From Kribbella solani (GTDB taxonomy: Bacteria; Actinomycetota; Actinomycetes; Propionibacteriales; Kribbellaceae): a stretch of 64,000 bases of DNA. The stretch spans positions 4,712,001 to 4,776,000 of the forward strand of contig NZ_JACHNF010000001.1 in assembly GCF_014205295.1 (NCBI RefSeq). The letters run 5' to 3'. The stretch's first letter is position 1; each line of letters starts with the position of its first letter. Shown piece after piece: positions 16,965 through 24,261 of this stretch. The notes beneath the pieces are model-generated. The model made no database searches, was not told where the DNA came from, and saw nothing but the letters and a program-made list of their open reading frames with translations. Position numbers and translations under genes: made by a program.

Positions 16965-17450
16965 TCAGGAGGCGAGAACCTCGTCAAGGATGGCTTCCGC
17001 CTTGTCCTCGTTGGTGTGCTCGGCCAGGGCCAGCTCGGAGACCAGGATCTGGCGAGCCTTCGCCAGCATCCGCTTCTCACCGGCGGACAGTCCACGGTCA
17101 CGCTCACGGCGCCACAGGTCGCGAACGACCTCTGCCACCTTCAGCACGTCACCGGAGTGCAGTTTTTCGAGGTTCGCCTTGTAGCGTCGCGACCAGTTGG
17201 TCGGCTCCTCCGTGTGCGGTGCGCGCAGCACGTCGAAGACGCGCTCCAGGCCGGCCTGATCCACGACGTCACGCACGCCGACAAGATCGAGGTTGCACGC
17301 GGGAACCCGAACGACCAGGTCGTTCTGAGCGACGATCCTCAAGACCAGGTAGGTCTTGTCCTCACCTTTGATCTGACGGGTCTCGATGTCCTCGATGACG
17401 GCCGCTCCGTGATTGGGGTAAACAACCGTCTCGCCGACTGTGAAAGTCAT
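16965..17450 (-). CDS. carD: CarD-family transcriptional regulator
   Basis: 161 residues. The N-terminal Tudor-like RNA-polymerase-interacting domain (FTVGETVVYPNHGAAVIEDI) is followed by the helical C-terminal domain that contacts the promoter fork, including the conserved Trp (VRDLWRRERDRGLS). CarD stabilises open complexes at rRNA and many other promoters in actinobacteria. The start ATG 17450 follows an AAAGGGG ribosome binding site; the longer reading frame upstream lacks CarD similarity. First gene of carD-ispD-ispF. Confidence 0.96.
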   Translation of the reverse strand: MTFTVGETVVYPNHGAAVIEDIETRQIKGEDKTYLVLRIVAQNDLVVRVPACNLDLVGVRDVVDQAGLERVFDVLRAPHTEEPTNWSRRYKANLEKLHSGDVLKVAEVVRDLWRRERDRGLSAGEKRMLAKARQILVSELALAEHTNEDKAEAILDEVLAS

Positions 17451-17476
17451 GTGTGAAGTGCCCCTTTCCGAGATCC

Positions 17477-17482
17477 ATACTA
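17477..17482 (-). promoter_or_regulatory. Candidate -10 box TAGTAT of carD operon
   Basis: TAGTAT on the minus strand lies 26 nt upstream of the carD start, leaving a short leader that carries the ribosome binding site. No good -35 match is seen, which is common for such promoters. Confidence 0.4.
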
Positions 17483-17737
17483 CCACGTGACGGATGGTCC
17501 GGTCGGGGCGTTTGCGCTGGTCAGGGCCCACTTCGTGCCTTGACAAACGCTCGGTGCCGTGCCTCGTGCGCGCGTACACCGTTGCCCTGGACATCGCTTC
17601 GAGGATCGCACCGGACGGCGCCGGTGGCATCCCGGCGTCCGGCCCGGGTTCGCCGCGGGCTACGCTGTGGGGCGCCGGAGGCCGCTGCCCGACGGTGTTC
17701 GCAGTTGCCGAATCAGCTTTGCACGAGAGGGATTCCA

Positions 17738-18448
17738 GTGCCGATCACGTTGTCCTCGCGGTTCGCCCGGCGCGCCGCGCTGGCTGGTGCCGCCGCCACT
17801 CTCAGTCTCGCGCTGGGAGCGTGCAGCGCGAGCTTCAATGCGCCGACCCTGCAGCCGTACCAGGCCGCCGAGGGCACCAACCTCGAGTCCGGTCAGCTCA
17901 AGCTCCGGAACCTGCTGGTCCTGGCCGACGCCCAGGGCAAGGGCGAGCTGCACGGCGTGATCGTGAACGACGGGGACAACGCCGACACGCTGGTCGGCAT
18001 CGCCCAGGCCGCGGCCGGTACGCAGGACGGACAGAGCGGCGGCTGGCAGCCCGGCGAGGTCACCTTCGCCGGCATCAAGGGCCCGATCGAGCTGCAGCCG
18101 AGCGCCGCCCTGCTGCTCGCCGGCACCACCGCCGCCGAGGCCGCCGGGACCGCCACCACCCAGCCGGCCACCCCGAGCACCCCGGCGACGTCCGGCGCCC
18201 CGTCGACACCGGCCACCCCGAAGACGTCCGGCGCTCCGTCGACCCCGACCAGCCCCGCGGCGACCGAGACCCCCTCGGCCTCGTCCCCCGGCGCCGAGAA
18301 CAACGGACCGGCGATCACCGTGACCGGCGCCAAGCCCGGCCAGATGGTCAACGTGACCATCACCTTCGGCCAGGCCGCCCCCATCTCCGCCTACGTCCCC
18401 GTCCTGACGGACGACCACTACTCCCCCACCCCGCTACCGGCCGGCTAG
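17738..18448 (+). CDS. Putative lipoprotein with Thr/Pro/Ser-rich linker
   Basis: 236 residues. A basic start and hydrophobic stretch end in the lipobox LALGAC (Cys29), so the protein should be anchored to the outer face of the membrane. Residues ~35-130 form a compact domain (LKLRNLLVLADAQGKGELHGV), residues 135-190 are a Thr/Ala/Pro/Ser linker with repeated SGAPSTPAT units, and a short beta-rich end follows (VTGAKPGQMVNVTITFG). The GTG at 17738 has GAGAGGGA just upstream. This domain organisation recalls small actinobacterial lipoproteins of unknown function. It is divergent from carD, with 287 bp between them. Confidence 0.8.
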   Translation: MPITLSSRFARRAALAGAAATLSLALGACSASFNAPTLQPYQAAEGTNLESGQLKLRNLLVLADAQGKGELHGVIVNDGDNADTLVGIAQAAAGTQDGQSGGWQPGEVTFAGIKGPIELQPSAALLLAGTTAAEAAGTATTQPATPSTPATSGAPSTPATPKTSGAPSTPTSPAATETPSASSPGAENNGPAITVTGAKPGQMVNVTITFGQAAPISAYVPVLTDDHYSPTPLPAG

Positions 18449-18473
18449 GGGTTGCGCTCCGGCCGGCCGGAGC

Positions 18474-18528
18474 TTGCCCCCTCAATTGACCCCATGCCCC
18501 CTCGAATTCCGAGGGGGCAACCCTGCAC
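18474..18528. repeat. Structured intergenic repeat family 1, copy A (left part)
   Basis: Starting at TTGCCCCCTCAATTGAC, this stretch closely matches 50599-50675. It holds a perfect hairpin, TGCCCCCTCG (18495-18504) with CGAGGGGGCA (18510-18519) around a 5-nt loop, a plausible terminator for the lipoprotein gene. The element is cut at 18528 by the IS; its continuation resumes at 20010-20039. Confidence 0.7.
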
Positions 18529-18553
18529 TGAACTGGTCCCCGAAAGTTGGACT
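18529..18553. repeat. IS terminal inverted repeat (orfB side)
   Basis: A 25-bp end starting TGAACTGGTCCCC, matched in inverse orientation by 19982-20006 with 3 mismatches. Confidence 0.92.
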
Positions 18554-18568
18554 GGCTGGGTAGGGAGC

Positions 18569-19477
18569 CTATGCCGTGAGGGTCTGGGTGCGGTATTGCA
18601 CTGGGCTCAGGCCCTTGAGTGTTGTTGAGGTGCGGTGGTTGTTGTACCAGTGGATGTAGTCGGCGAGTGCGGTGGTGAACGCGTCGGCGCTGGTGAAGGT
18701 GGTGTGGTGGAAGAGTTCTTCTTTGAGGTGTCCGAAGAAGTTCTCGATGATGGCGTTGTCGTAGCAGTTGGCTTTGCGGGACATCGACTGGGTCGCGCGG
18801 GCGGTGGTGAGTAGGGCCTGCCAGGAGTGGTGCTGGTATTGGAAGCCTTGGTCGGAGTGGACCAGCAGGCCGGGGCTGGGGCGCTGGGTGGTGAGTGCTT
18901 GTTGCAGGCTGGAGTTGGTGAGTTGCAGGTTAGGTGAGTCGCTGGTTGTGTAGGCGATGATCTGGCGGTCGAACAGGTCCATGACCGGCGACAGGTAGAG
19001 CTTGCGGCCGGCGATGGCGAACTCGGTCACATCGGTGACCCACTTGCGGTTCGGAGCGGTGGCGGTGAAGTCACGGGCCAGCAGGTTCGGTGCGGTCTTG
19101 CCAGTCGCGCCGGTCGTGCTGGTCTGGCCTTTGAACGAGTTGTAGCGGCGGCGGCGCCGGACCAGGCAGACCAGCCCGAGGCGCCGCATCAGCGCCAGGA
19201 CGGTCTTCTTCGCGACCCGCCAGCCGGCGGTCACCAGTTCGCGGTGGACGCGACGATGCCCGTAACGGCCTTTGTTGTTCTCGAACACTTCCCGGATGGC
19301 GGTCTTCAGGGCGGCGCGTGGGTCCGGCGAGGCGAGGCGGGCCTGGTGGTAGAAGAACGTCGACCGGGCCAGACCAGCAACCTCCAGCAATACCTCGAGG
19401 CGGTGGTCAGCCTTGAGAGCGGTGACGGCCTGGGCCTTCAGCGTCGTTGCTGGGCTCTCAAGGCACGCAATTTTCCC
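18569..19477 (-). CDS. IS3-family transposase OrfB (DDE catalytic part, made by -1 frameshift)
   Basis: Frame given from the slippery site to the stop; the first internal ATG is at 19390, giving 273 residues if read alone. HTH_21 region, then the integrase core with the DDE residues in WVTDVTEF, HSDQGFQY and the Glu of FFGHLKEELF, followed by the YIHWYNNHR helix typical of the family. It catalyses excision and insertion of the element. The OrfAB fusion is expected to be the active transposase. Confidence 0.93.
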   Translation of the reverse strand, partial: GKIACLESPATTLKAQAVTALKADHRLEVLLEVAGLARSTFFYHQARLASPDPRAALKTAIREVFENNKGRYGHRRVHRELVTAGWRVAKKTVLALMRRLGLVCLVRRRRRYNSFKGQTSTTGATGKTAPNLLARDFTATAPNRKWVTDVTEFAIAGRKLYLSPVMDLFDRQIIAYTTSDSPNLQLTNSSLQQALTTQRPSPGLLVHSDQGFQYQHHSWQALLTTARATQSMSRKANCYDNAIIENFFGHLKEELFHHTTFTSADAFTTALADYIHWYNNHRTSTTLKGLSPVQYRTQTLTA

Positions 19478-19947
19478 AGGTAGGCGTTTTCGGCCCGCAG
19501 CCGCTCGTTCTCGCGACGCAACCGCTCCAACTCACTCACCTCACCCAATTCACCCGCAGACCGGCCACGATCACCACCACCGGCACCCGGTGGGCGGCCC
19601 GGACGTTTCGGGCGCAACCCGTCATCACCCTCGTCGCGGTACTTACGGGCCCAGTTCTCGATCAATTTCGGCGACGACAACTCGAACTCCCGCGCGAGCG
19701 CGACCTTCGTCTCGCCCGCGAGAAACCGCCGGACCACCTCGCGCTTGACCTCGAACGAGAAGACCCGTTTCCCCGGCATCGCCACCAACGCTCCCGTACC
19801 TCGAACACGCCACCGGTCGTACAACCGGTTCACCGCTGAAGCACTCCCACTCAGCCGCACCGCGACCGCCTGCCGGCCCCAGCCAGCCTCGAACAACGCT
19901 ACCGCCTCACACCGCTGCTCCTCAGACAACGAACTACCACCACGCAT
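19438..19947 (-). CDS. IS3-family OrfA (helix-turn-helix, leucine zipper)
   Basis: 169 residues. Two helix-turn-helix segments bind the element ends (EEQRCEAVALFEAGWGRQAV and LAREFELSSPKLIENWARKY), followed by a linker with RPKRPGRPPG and a C-terminal heptad region (SELERLRRENERLRAENAYL) for multimerisation. Start ATG 19947 lies 35 bp inside the right end. The gene ends 33 codons into the orfB frame after the frameshift site. Confidence 0.9.
   Translation of the reverse strand: MRGGSSLSEEQRCEAVALFEAGWGRQAVAVRLSGSASAVNRLYDRWRVRGTGALVAMPGKRVFSFEVKREVVRRFLAGETKVALAREFELSSPKLIENWARKYRDEGDDGLRPKRPGRPPGAGGGDRGRSAGELGEVSELERLRRENERLRAENAYLGKLRALRAQQRR
19471..19477 (-). other. Programmed -1 frameshift site (GGGAAAA)
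   Basis: On the minus strand the zero frame reads G GGA AAA, the canonical X XXY YYZ heptamer. A -1 slip takes ribosomes from orfA into the orfB frame just before the orfA stop, as in other IS3-family elements. Confidence 0.8.
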
Positions 19948-19981
19948 ACAACCACTCCCCAGAATCAGAACTGAATTTCTC

Positions 19982-20006
19982 AGTCCAACTTCTGGGGAGC
20001 AGTTCA
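19982..20006. repeat. IS terminal inverted repeat (orfA side)
   Basis: The 25-bp partner of 18529-18553, ending ...GGGGAGCAGTTCA, followed by the CAC target duplication. Confidence 0.92.
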
Positions 20007-20039
20007 CACTTCAGGGGGCACCCCTTGAAGTGCAGGGTT
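20007..20039. terminator. Hairpin split by the IS (right part of repeat copy A)
   Basis: TGAAGTGCAGGGTT (20026-20039) is the exact reverse complement of AACCCTGCAC (18519-18528) joined to TTCA (20010-20013). Before insertion this was one long stem with an inner GGGG/CCCC pair, abutting the stop of the binding-protein gene. A shorter stem (CACTTCA with TGAAGTG) still forms. Confidence 0.6.
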
Positions 20040-21054
20040 AGTTCTTCGCGGCCGCGGCGGCCTTGGTCAGGCCGGGGAGCATCTTGTCGAGGACCCAGGG
20101 CACGCTCAGTACGCTGACCGCGCTCATCCCGGAGATCACCTGCTGGTCCTGCAGGGCGTACGCGCCGCCGCTCTTGACCGCGTGCAGCGAGGAGTAGACC
20201 GGGTCGGACAAGAACTTCCGCGTACCGATCCCGTCCACGTACGCGATCAGTACGTCCGCGTCGACGTCCGCGACCTTCTCCTTGCTGATCGTCAGCGAGA
20301 ACTCCTTCTTGGTGTTCGTCTTCTCCAGCGCGTCGACGCCGGGCGCGTTCTTGAAGCCCATCTCGTTCAGGATCCGTACCCGCGGATCGCCCGGCATGTA
20401 GATGTAGTTCTCGGCGCCGAACGAGCCGACCGTGACGGTCTTGCCCTTGAATTCCGGGTGCTCGGCGGCGACCTGCTTGATCTTGTCCTGGATGCCGGTG
20501 ATCAGCTTCTCGGCGTCGGCCTTCTTGCCGAGCGCCTCGCCGACGAGCAGGGTCTGGTCCTGCCAGGTGGTCTGCCACGGCGCGCCCGGGTACGCGACCG
20601 TCGGCGCGATGTCGCTGAGCGTCTTGTACGTGGCCGCGTCGAAGCCTTCGTACGGTGCCAGGATGACGTCCGGGTTCAGCGCGGCGATCTTCTCGAACGG
20701 GTACTTGTCGCCGGTGTCGAGCAGCGTCGTCTTGGTCTTGTCGAACTTCGCGGCGTCCCAGGCGGTGACACCGTCGGCGGTCTGCCCGTAGGTGACCTTC
20801 GGGATCGCGACCGGGGTCTCGCCGAGCGCGTAGACCACGTCCTGCGCGTTCCAGCCGAGCGTGACGATCCGCTCCGGCTTCTTGGTGATGGTGGTATCGC
20901 CGAACGTGTTCTTCAGGGTGACCGGGAACCCCGACGACGATGCGTCCGCCGGGCCGGCGGACTCCTTGCCGTCGCTGCCGCAGGCGGCCAGTGTGGTCGT
21001 GGCGAGCAGCACGGCGGTGACCGCGCTGACGACCTTCGGACGGGACCAGGACAT
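20038..21054 (-). CDS. Iron-siderophore ABC transporter substrate-binding lipoprotein
   Basis: 338 residues. The signal peptide ends in the lipobox TLAAC (Cys25), followed by a class III periplasmic-binding-protein fold of the FepB/FhuD type: an N-lobe with KPERIVTLGWNAQDVVYALG, a long linking helix and a C-lobe with FSLTISKEKVADVDADVLI. It should capture a ferric siderophore outside the cell. No permease or ATPase genes lie next to it, so it either works with a transporter elsewhere or was cut off from one. A GAGGAG site lies 8 nt before the ATG at 21054, and an iron box stands upstream. Confidence 0.9.
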   Translation of the reverse strand: MSWSRPKVVSAVTAVLLATTTLAACGSDGKESAGPADASSSGFPVTLKNTFGDTTITKKPERIVTLGWNAQDVVYALGETPVAIPKVTYGQTADGVTAWDAAKFDKTKTTLLDTGDKYPFEKIAALNPDVILAPYEGFDAATYKTLSDIAPTVAYPGAPWQTTWQDQTLLVGEALGKKADAEKLITGIQDKIKQVAAEHPEFKGKTVTVGSFGAENYIYMPGDPRVRILNEMGFKNAPGVDALEKTNTKKEFSLTISKEKVADVDADVLIAYVDGIGTRKFLSDPVYSSLHAVKSGGAYALQDQQVISGMSAVSVLSVPWVLDKMLPGLTKAAAAAKN

Positions 21055-21084
21055 GGTGAACTCTCCTCAGACGATTGCCTCAAC

Positions 21085-21103
21085 TAAGGAGAGCCTAAGC
21101 TAA
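21085..21103 (-). promoter_or_regulatory. IdeR/DtxR-type iron box
   Basis: The minus strand reads TTAGCTTAGGCTCTCCTTA, matching the 19-bp consensus TTAGGTTAGGCTAACCTAA at 15 positions. It lies about 30 bp before the start of the siderophore-binding gene, where an iron-loaded DtxR-family repressor would block transcription. Confidence 0.7.
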
Positions 21104-21137
21104 CCCGAGCGGCCGTCGCGACCTGCCCGGATGTGAG

Positions 21138-21815
21138 TCAGGACTCGAACTTGTACCCCAGACCACGCACCGTGACCAGATGCGCCGGGTTCGACGGGTC
21201 CTTCTCCAGCTTGGAACGGAGCCGCTTCACGTGCACGTCCAGGGTCTTGGTGTCGCCCACGTAGTCGGCGCCCCAGATCCGGTCGATCAGCTGGCCGCGC
21301 GTGAGCACCCGGCCGGTGTTCCGGAGCAGCATCTCGAGCAGCTCGAACTCCTTCAGCGGCAACCGGATCTCGGTCCCCGCGACGGTCACCACGTGCCGCT
21401 CGACGTCCATCCGGACCGGCCCCGCCTCCAGGGTGTCCGGCAGCAGCTCGACGTCCTGCCCCCGGCGGAGCACGGCGCGTACGCGGGCCAGCAGCTCCCG
21501 CGGACTGTACGGCTTGGTGACGTAGTCGTCCGCGCCCAGTTCGAGCCCGACCACCTTGTCCACCTCGGTGTCCTTGGCGCTGACGATGATCACCGGTACG
21601 TTGCCCCGGCTGCGCAACGCCCGGCAGACCTCCGTACCGGACAGGCCCGGCAGCATCAGGTCGAGCAGGACGATGTCCGCACCGGCGCGGTCGTACTCGT
21701 CCAGCGCGTCCGGCCCGGTCTCCGCGACGGCGACCTCGAAACCTTCCTTGCGCAGCACGTACGACAGCGCGTCGCTGTAGCTCTCTTCGTCTTCGACGAC
21801 CAGCACTCGGGTCAC
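21138..21815 (-). CDS. regX3: OmpR-family response regulator RegX3
   Basis: 225 residues. The receiver domain has the acidic pocket in VVEDEES and phosphoacceptor Asp52 in LLDLMLPG, the switch Thr/Ser in IIVSAKD and Lys in VTKPYSP. The C-terminal winged helix ends in VRGLGYKFES. With SenX3 it forms the phosphate-responsive two-component system (PhoP/PhoR in streptomycetes). Downstream of senX3 on the same strand, separated by a 107-bp gap largely filled with one arm of an inverted repeat. Confidence 0.93.
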   Translation of the reverse strand: MTRVLVVEDEESYSDALSYVLRKEGFEVAVAETGPDALDEYDRAGADIVLLDLMLPGLSGTEVCRALRSRGNVPVIIVSAKDTEVDKVVGLELGADDYVTKPYSPRELLARVRAVLRRGQDVELLPDTLEAGPVRMDVERHVVTVAGTEIRLPLKEFELLEMLLRNTGRVLTRGQLIDRIWGADYVGDTKTLDVHVKRLRSKLEKDPSNPAHLVTVRGLGYKFES

Positions 21816-21838
21816 GAAGCTGTCTCCTTTGCAATCCA

Positions 21839-22001
21839 GCAGCCTGCATCGCAGGATGCTTCAGTAGCGGCGGTGTCCAGGCGGGTGCATCGCAAGGCGG
21901 AGGAGGTGCCTCGATGCGGGTTTCATCGTGGCTCCTCCTCCAACGCGGCGAGGTGCCCGCCTGGGCGCCGCCGCTGCGAAGGATCCTGCGATGCAGGCTG
22001 C
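21839..22001. repeat. 163-nt inverted repeat spanning the senX3 3' end and the senX3-regX3 gap
   Basis: The left arm (21839-21885) and right arm (21956-22001) are reverse complements at about 41 of 47 positions, with an unbroken 19-bp outer block. A nested stem pairs GGAGGAGG (21899-21906) with CCTCCTCC (21934-21941). The right arm encodes the last ~26 residues of SenX3 and the loop contains its stop codon, so the structure would form in the senX3-regX3 mRNA. Confidence 0.85.
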
Positions 22002-23194
22002 CTGCCTGACGGGGTAGGCGTCAGGTTTACGGCCGTCTCCTCCTGGCTGGTGGAGCCGGTCTGGCCCGGCGCGGGTTCGAACCGCAACGGGAGTCTCACG
22101 GTGAAGGTCGAGCCCTGGCCCTCGACACTCCAGACCCGTACGTCGCCACCGTGGATGGAGGCGATGTGCTTGACGATCGACAGGCCGAGGCCGGTGCCGC
22201 CGGTCTCCCGGCTGCGGGCCCGGTCGACCCGGTAGAACCGCTCGAAGATCCGCTCCAGGTCACCGCTCGGGATGCCGACGCCCTGGTCGGAGACGGTCAC
22301 CTCGACCAGGTCGCCGATCGGGTGCGCGGCGACCGCGACCCGGGTGCCGTCGGGGCTGTAGTTGATCGCGTTCTCGACCAGGTTGCCGATCGCCATCGCC
22401 AGCTGGTCCTGGCTGCCCAGCACCTCGAGCTCCGGCTCGGTCTTGACCACGATCTTGATGTCGCGGTCCTCGGCGTCGATCCGGCAGCGGTCCACCGCGG
22501 TCTCGATCACCGCGTTGATGTCGACCGGGCCGGGGTTCTCCAGCGGGTCGTCGCCCTGCAGCCGGGACAGCTCGATGATCTCCTTGACCAGCCGGCTCAG
22601 CCGGGACGCCTCGACCCGCATCCGGTCCGAGAACCGCTGCACCGCCTCCGGGTCGTCGGACGCCTCGGAGACCGCGTCGGCGAGCAGGATCAGCGCGCCG
22701 ACCGGGGTCTTCAGCTCGTGGCTGACGTTGACGGTGAAGTCCCGCCGGATCGCGTCCAGGCGGCGCTCCCGGGTCCGGTCCTCGACCAGTACGAGCACCA
22801 GCTGGCTGCCCAGCGGCGCGACCCGGGCGCTGACGTACTGGGTGGCGCCGAGCCGGCCACGGACGATCTCCAGGTCCTGCTGGCGGATCTCACCGTCCCG
22901 GCGGACCTGGCGGACCATGATCAGGATGTCCTCGACCACCAGCCGCTCACCGCGGACGATACCCAGTACGTGCGCCGGCGCGCTGGCCTGCAGCACCTGG
23001 TCCTCCGGGCCCATCACCACCGCCGACGACCGCAGCACCGACAGTACGGTCGCGACGCCGGACGGAACCGCCGGCTCCGGGGACTCCGGGATCTTGCGCT
23101 GGGCCCGCTCGGACAGCATCATCGCGCCGAGCGAAAGCAGGGCCAGGGCCGCGCCGATGACGCCGCCCAGCACCGCAGCCAGCGTGGGGTCCAC
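21923..23194 (-). CDS. senX3: Sensor histidine kinase SenX3
   Basis: 423 residues. A single N-terminal membrane helix (LAAVLGGVIGAALALLSLGA) is followed by a PAS-like region (residues ~45-140), the dimerisation domain with phospho-His159 in NVSHELKTPVG, and the HATPase domain with N box GNLVENAINYS and G boxes (DQGVGIP, GGTGLGLSIV). It phosphorylates RegX3 under phosphate limitation. The GTG at 23194 lies 7 nt after a -10 box. The final ~26 residues (SGRQPASQDPSQRRRP...) come from an inverted-repeat arm and have no counterpart in typical SenX3. Confidence 0.92.
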   Translation of the reverse strand: MDPTLAAVLGGVIGAALALLSLGAMMLSERAQRKIPESPEPAVPSGVATVLSVLRSSAVVMGPEDQVLQASAPAHVLGIVRGERLVVEDILIMVRQVRRDGEIRQQDLEIVRGRLGATQYVSARVAPLGSQLVLVLVEDRTRERRLDAIRRDFTVNVSHELKTPVGALILLADAVSEASDDPEAVQRFSDRMRVEASRLSRLVKEIIELSRLQGDDPLENPGPVDINAVIETAVDRCRIDAEDRDIKIVVKTEPELEVLGSQDQLAMAIGNLVENAINYSPDGTRVAVAAHPIGDLVEVTVSDQGVGIPSGDLERIFERFYRVDRARSRETGGTGLGLSIVKHIASIHGGDVRVWSVEGQGSTFTVRLPLRFEPAPGQTGSTSQEETAVNLTPTPSGRQPASQDPSQRRRPGGHLAALEEEPR

Positions 23195-23201
23195 GGCATC
23201 G

Positions 23202-23207
23202 ATGCTA
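23202..23207 (-). promoter_or_regulatory. -10 box TAGCAT of senX3
   Basis: TAGCAT on the minus strand ends 7 nt before the senX3 GTG with no ribosome binding site between, compatible with a leaderless start. Confidence 0.5.
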
Positions 23208-23267
23208 CGCGGGCAACCAGCAGGGAAAGACCGAATGAGCACCGGATGACCGGGACGCGTCTCAACT

Positions 23268-23285
23268 GTTCATCGGGCGTTCACC
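23268..23285 (+). promoter_or_regulatory. PHO box in the senX3-phoU divergent region
   Basis: Two direct repeat units, GTTCATC (23268-23274) and GTTCACC (23279-23285), are spaced 11 bp apart, matching the PhoP/RegX3 recognition pattern (GTTCACC units with 11-bp period). It stands about 105 bp before phoU and 74 bp before senX3, so it may serve both. Confidence 0.7.
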
Positions 23286-23389
23286 ACTCGTCGCCGATCG
23301 GCAACCTCGACGGCATACGGTCACCGCAGGGCGGGTACCGTGCTGGTGCCCCGCCCGGCACCGGACACCACAGATCGGATTCGAACACC

Positions 23390-24097
23390 ATGCGTGACAG
23401 CTACCACGAGCAGCTCGACGACATCCTCGCCGAGCTGGAACGGATGACGCGGACGGTGTCCACCGCCGTACGCCGCTCCACGGCGGCGCTGCTGGAGGCG
23501 GACATCCGCAAGGCCGAAGAGGTCATCGCGGCCGACATCCAGCTCGATGCCGCCGGCGAGGGTGTCGAGGAGAAGGTCTTCGAGCTGATGGCCCGGCAGT
23601 CGCCGGTCGCCAACGAGCTGCGGATGCTGGTCGCCGGGCTGCGGATGGTGGCCGACCTGGAGCGGATGGGCGACCTGGCCGCGCACGTGTCGAAGATCGC
23701 CCGGATGCGCTACCCGGCCCCGGCGATCCCGACCGAGCTGCACGACGTGATCGAGTCGATGGGGTCGGTGGCCGGCAAGATGGTGGACGCGGCCGGTGAC
23801 GTGATCGCCACCCGCGACGTCGAGGCGGCCGGCAAGCTCGAGGCCACCGACGACGAGATGGACAAGCTCCGGTCGAACCAGTTCCGGCTGATGATGGACG
23901 CCGACTGGCCGCACGGCGTCGAGGTGGCGGTCGACATGGCGCTGCTGAGCCGTTACTACGAGCGGATCTCCGACCACGCGGTCGCGATGGCCCGCCGGGT
24001 CGTCTACCTGGTCACCGGTGAGCTCCCGGTCGCCGTCGGCGGCACCGCGGCCGGCTCGGGCGCGGGCGCCTCGGCCCCGAACCCGAACGGCAACTGA
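23390..24097 (+). CDS. phoU: Phosphate signalling protein PhoU
   Basis: 235 residues forming two three-helix PhoU repeats, each with the metal-binding acidic pattern (DLERMGDLAAHVSKIA and YYERISDHAVAMARRV). PhoU links the Pst transporter to SenX3 and represses the response when phosphate is plentiful. The C-terminal 25 residues are Gly/Ala/Ser-rich. ATG 23390 begins the MRDSYHEQLDD opening typical of the family. Divergent from senX3. Confidence 0.95.
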   Translation: MRDSYHEQLDDILAELERMTRTVSTAVRRSTAALLEADIRKAEEVIAADIQLDAAGEGVEEKVFELMARQSPVANELRMLVAGLRMVADLERMGDLAAHVSKIARMRYPAPAIPTELHDVIESMGSVAGKMVDAAGDVIATRDVEAAGKLEATDDEMDKLRSNQFRLMMDADWPHGVEVAVDMALLSRYYERISDHAVAMARRVVYLVTGELPVAVGGTAAGSGAGASAPNPNGN

Positions 24098-24130
24098 CCG
24101 CACTGAGCCCGACGCCCGATCCGCACCGCC

Positions 24131-24214
24131 CGAGCCCGCCCCAAACCGGTTCGGGGAGGCCTACCCGCCCAAAACAGGCAGTTGCCCGCCCCAAACCGGT
24201 TTGGGGCGGGCTCG
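24131..24214. repeat. Structured intergenic repeat family 2, copy C (bidirectional terminator)
   Basis: Perfect 21-bp arms (24131-24151 and 24194-24214) enclose a 42-nt spacer; each half is also palindromic around AAACCGGTT, and the right half alone is a 26-bp perfect palindrome. The element lies between convergent phoU and a secreted-protein gene, and recurs in opposite orientation at 32474-32547. Confidence 0.85.
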
Positions 24215-24261
24215 GCCCCGGGCGATTGGTTGCCGGGGGCGCCTGTTTGTTCTGCTGATGC

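Larger units (their letters stand above)
18529..20006 (-). mobile_element. Complete IS3-family insertion sequence (IS150-like), 1478 bp
   Basis: Both ends carry imperfect 25-bp inverted repeats (18529-18553 and 19982-20006, 22 of 25 matching, beginning TGAACTG). The element is flanked by a 3-bp direct repeat CAC (18526-18528 and 20007-20009). Inside are orfA and orfB on the minus strand, overlapping in a -1 arrangement with a slippery site. All parts look intact, so the element may still be mobile. Group assignment rests on the long orfA and the terminal sequence and is an inference. Confidence 0.93.

Noticed and set aside
17540..17545. TTGACA as -35 element for the lipoprotein gene
   Set aside because: No acceptable -10 lies 16-18 bp downstream.
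18529..20006. IS orfA/orfB considered as a disrupted (frameshifted) pseudogene
   Set aside because: The frame change occurs at a canonical GGGAAAA slippery site, ends and catalytic residues are intact, so the arrangement is normal for IS3 elements.
22068..22080. GGTTCGAACC resembling a tRNA T-loop
   Set aside because: It lies inside senX3 coding sequence and no acceptor stem or anticodon arm can be built around it.
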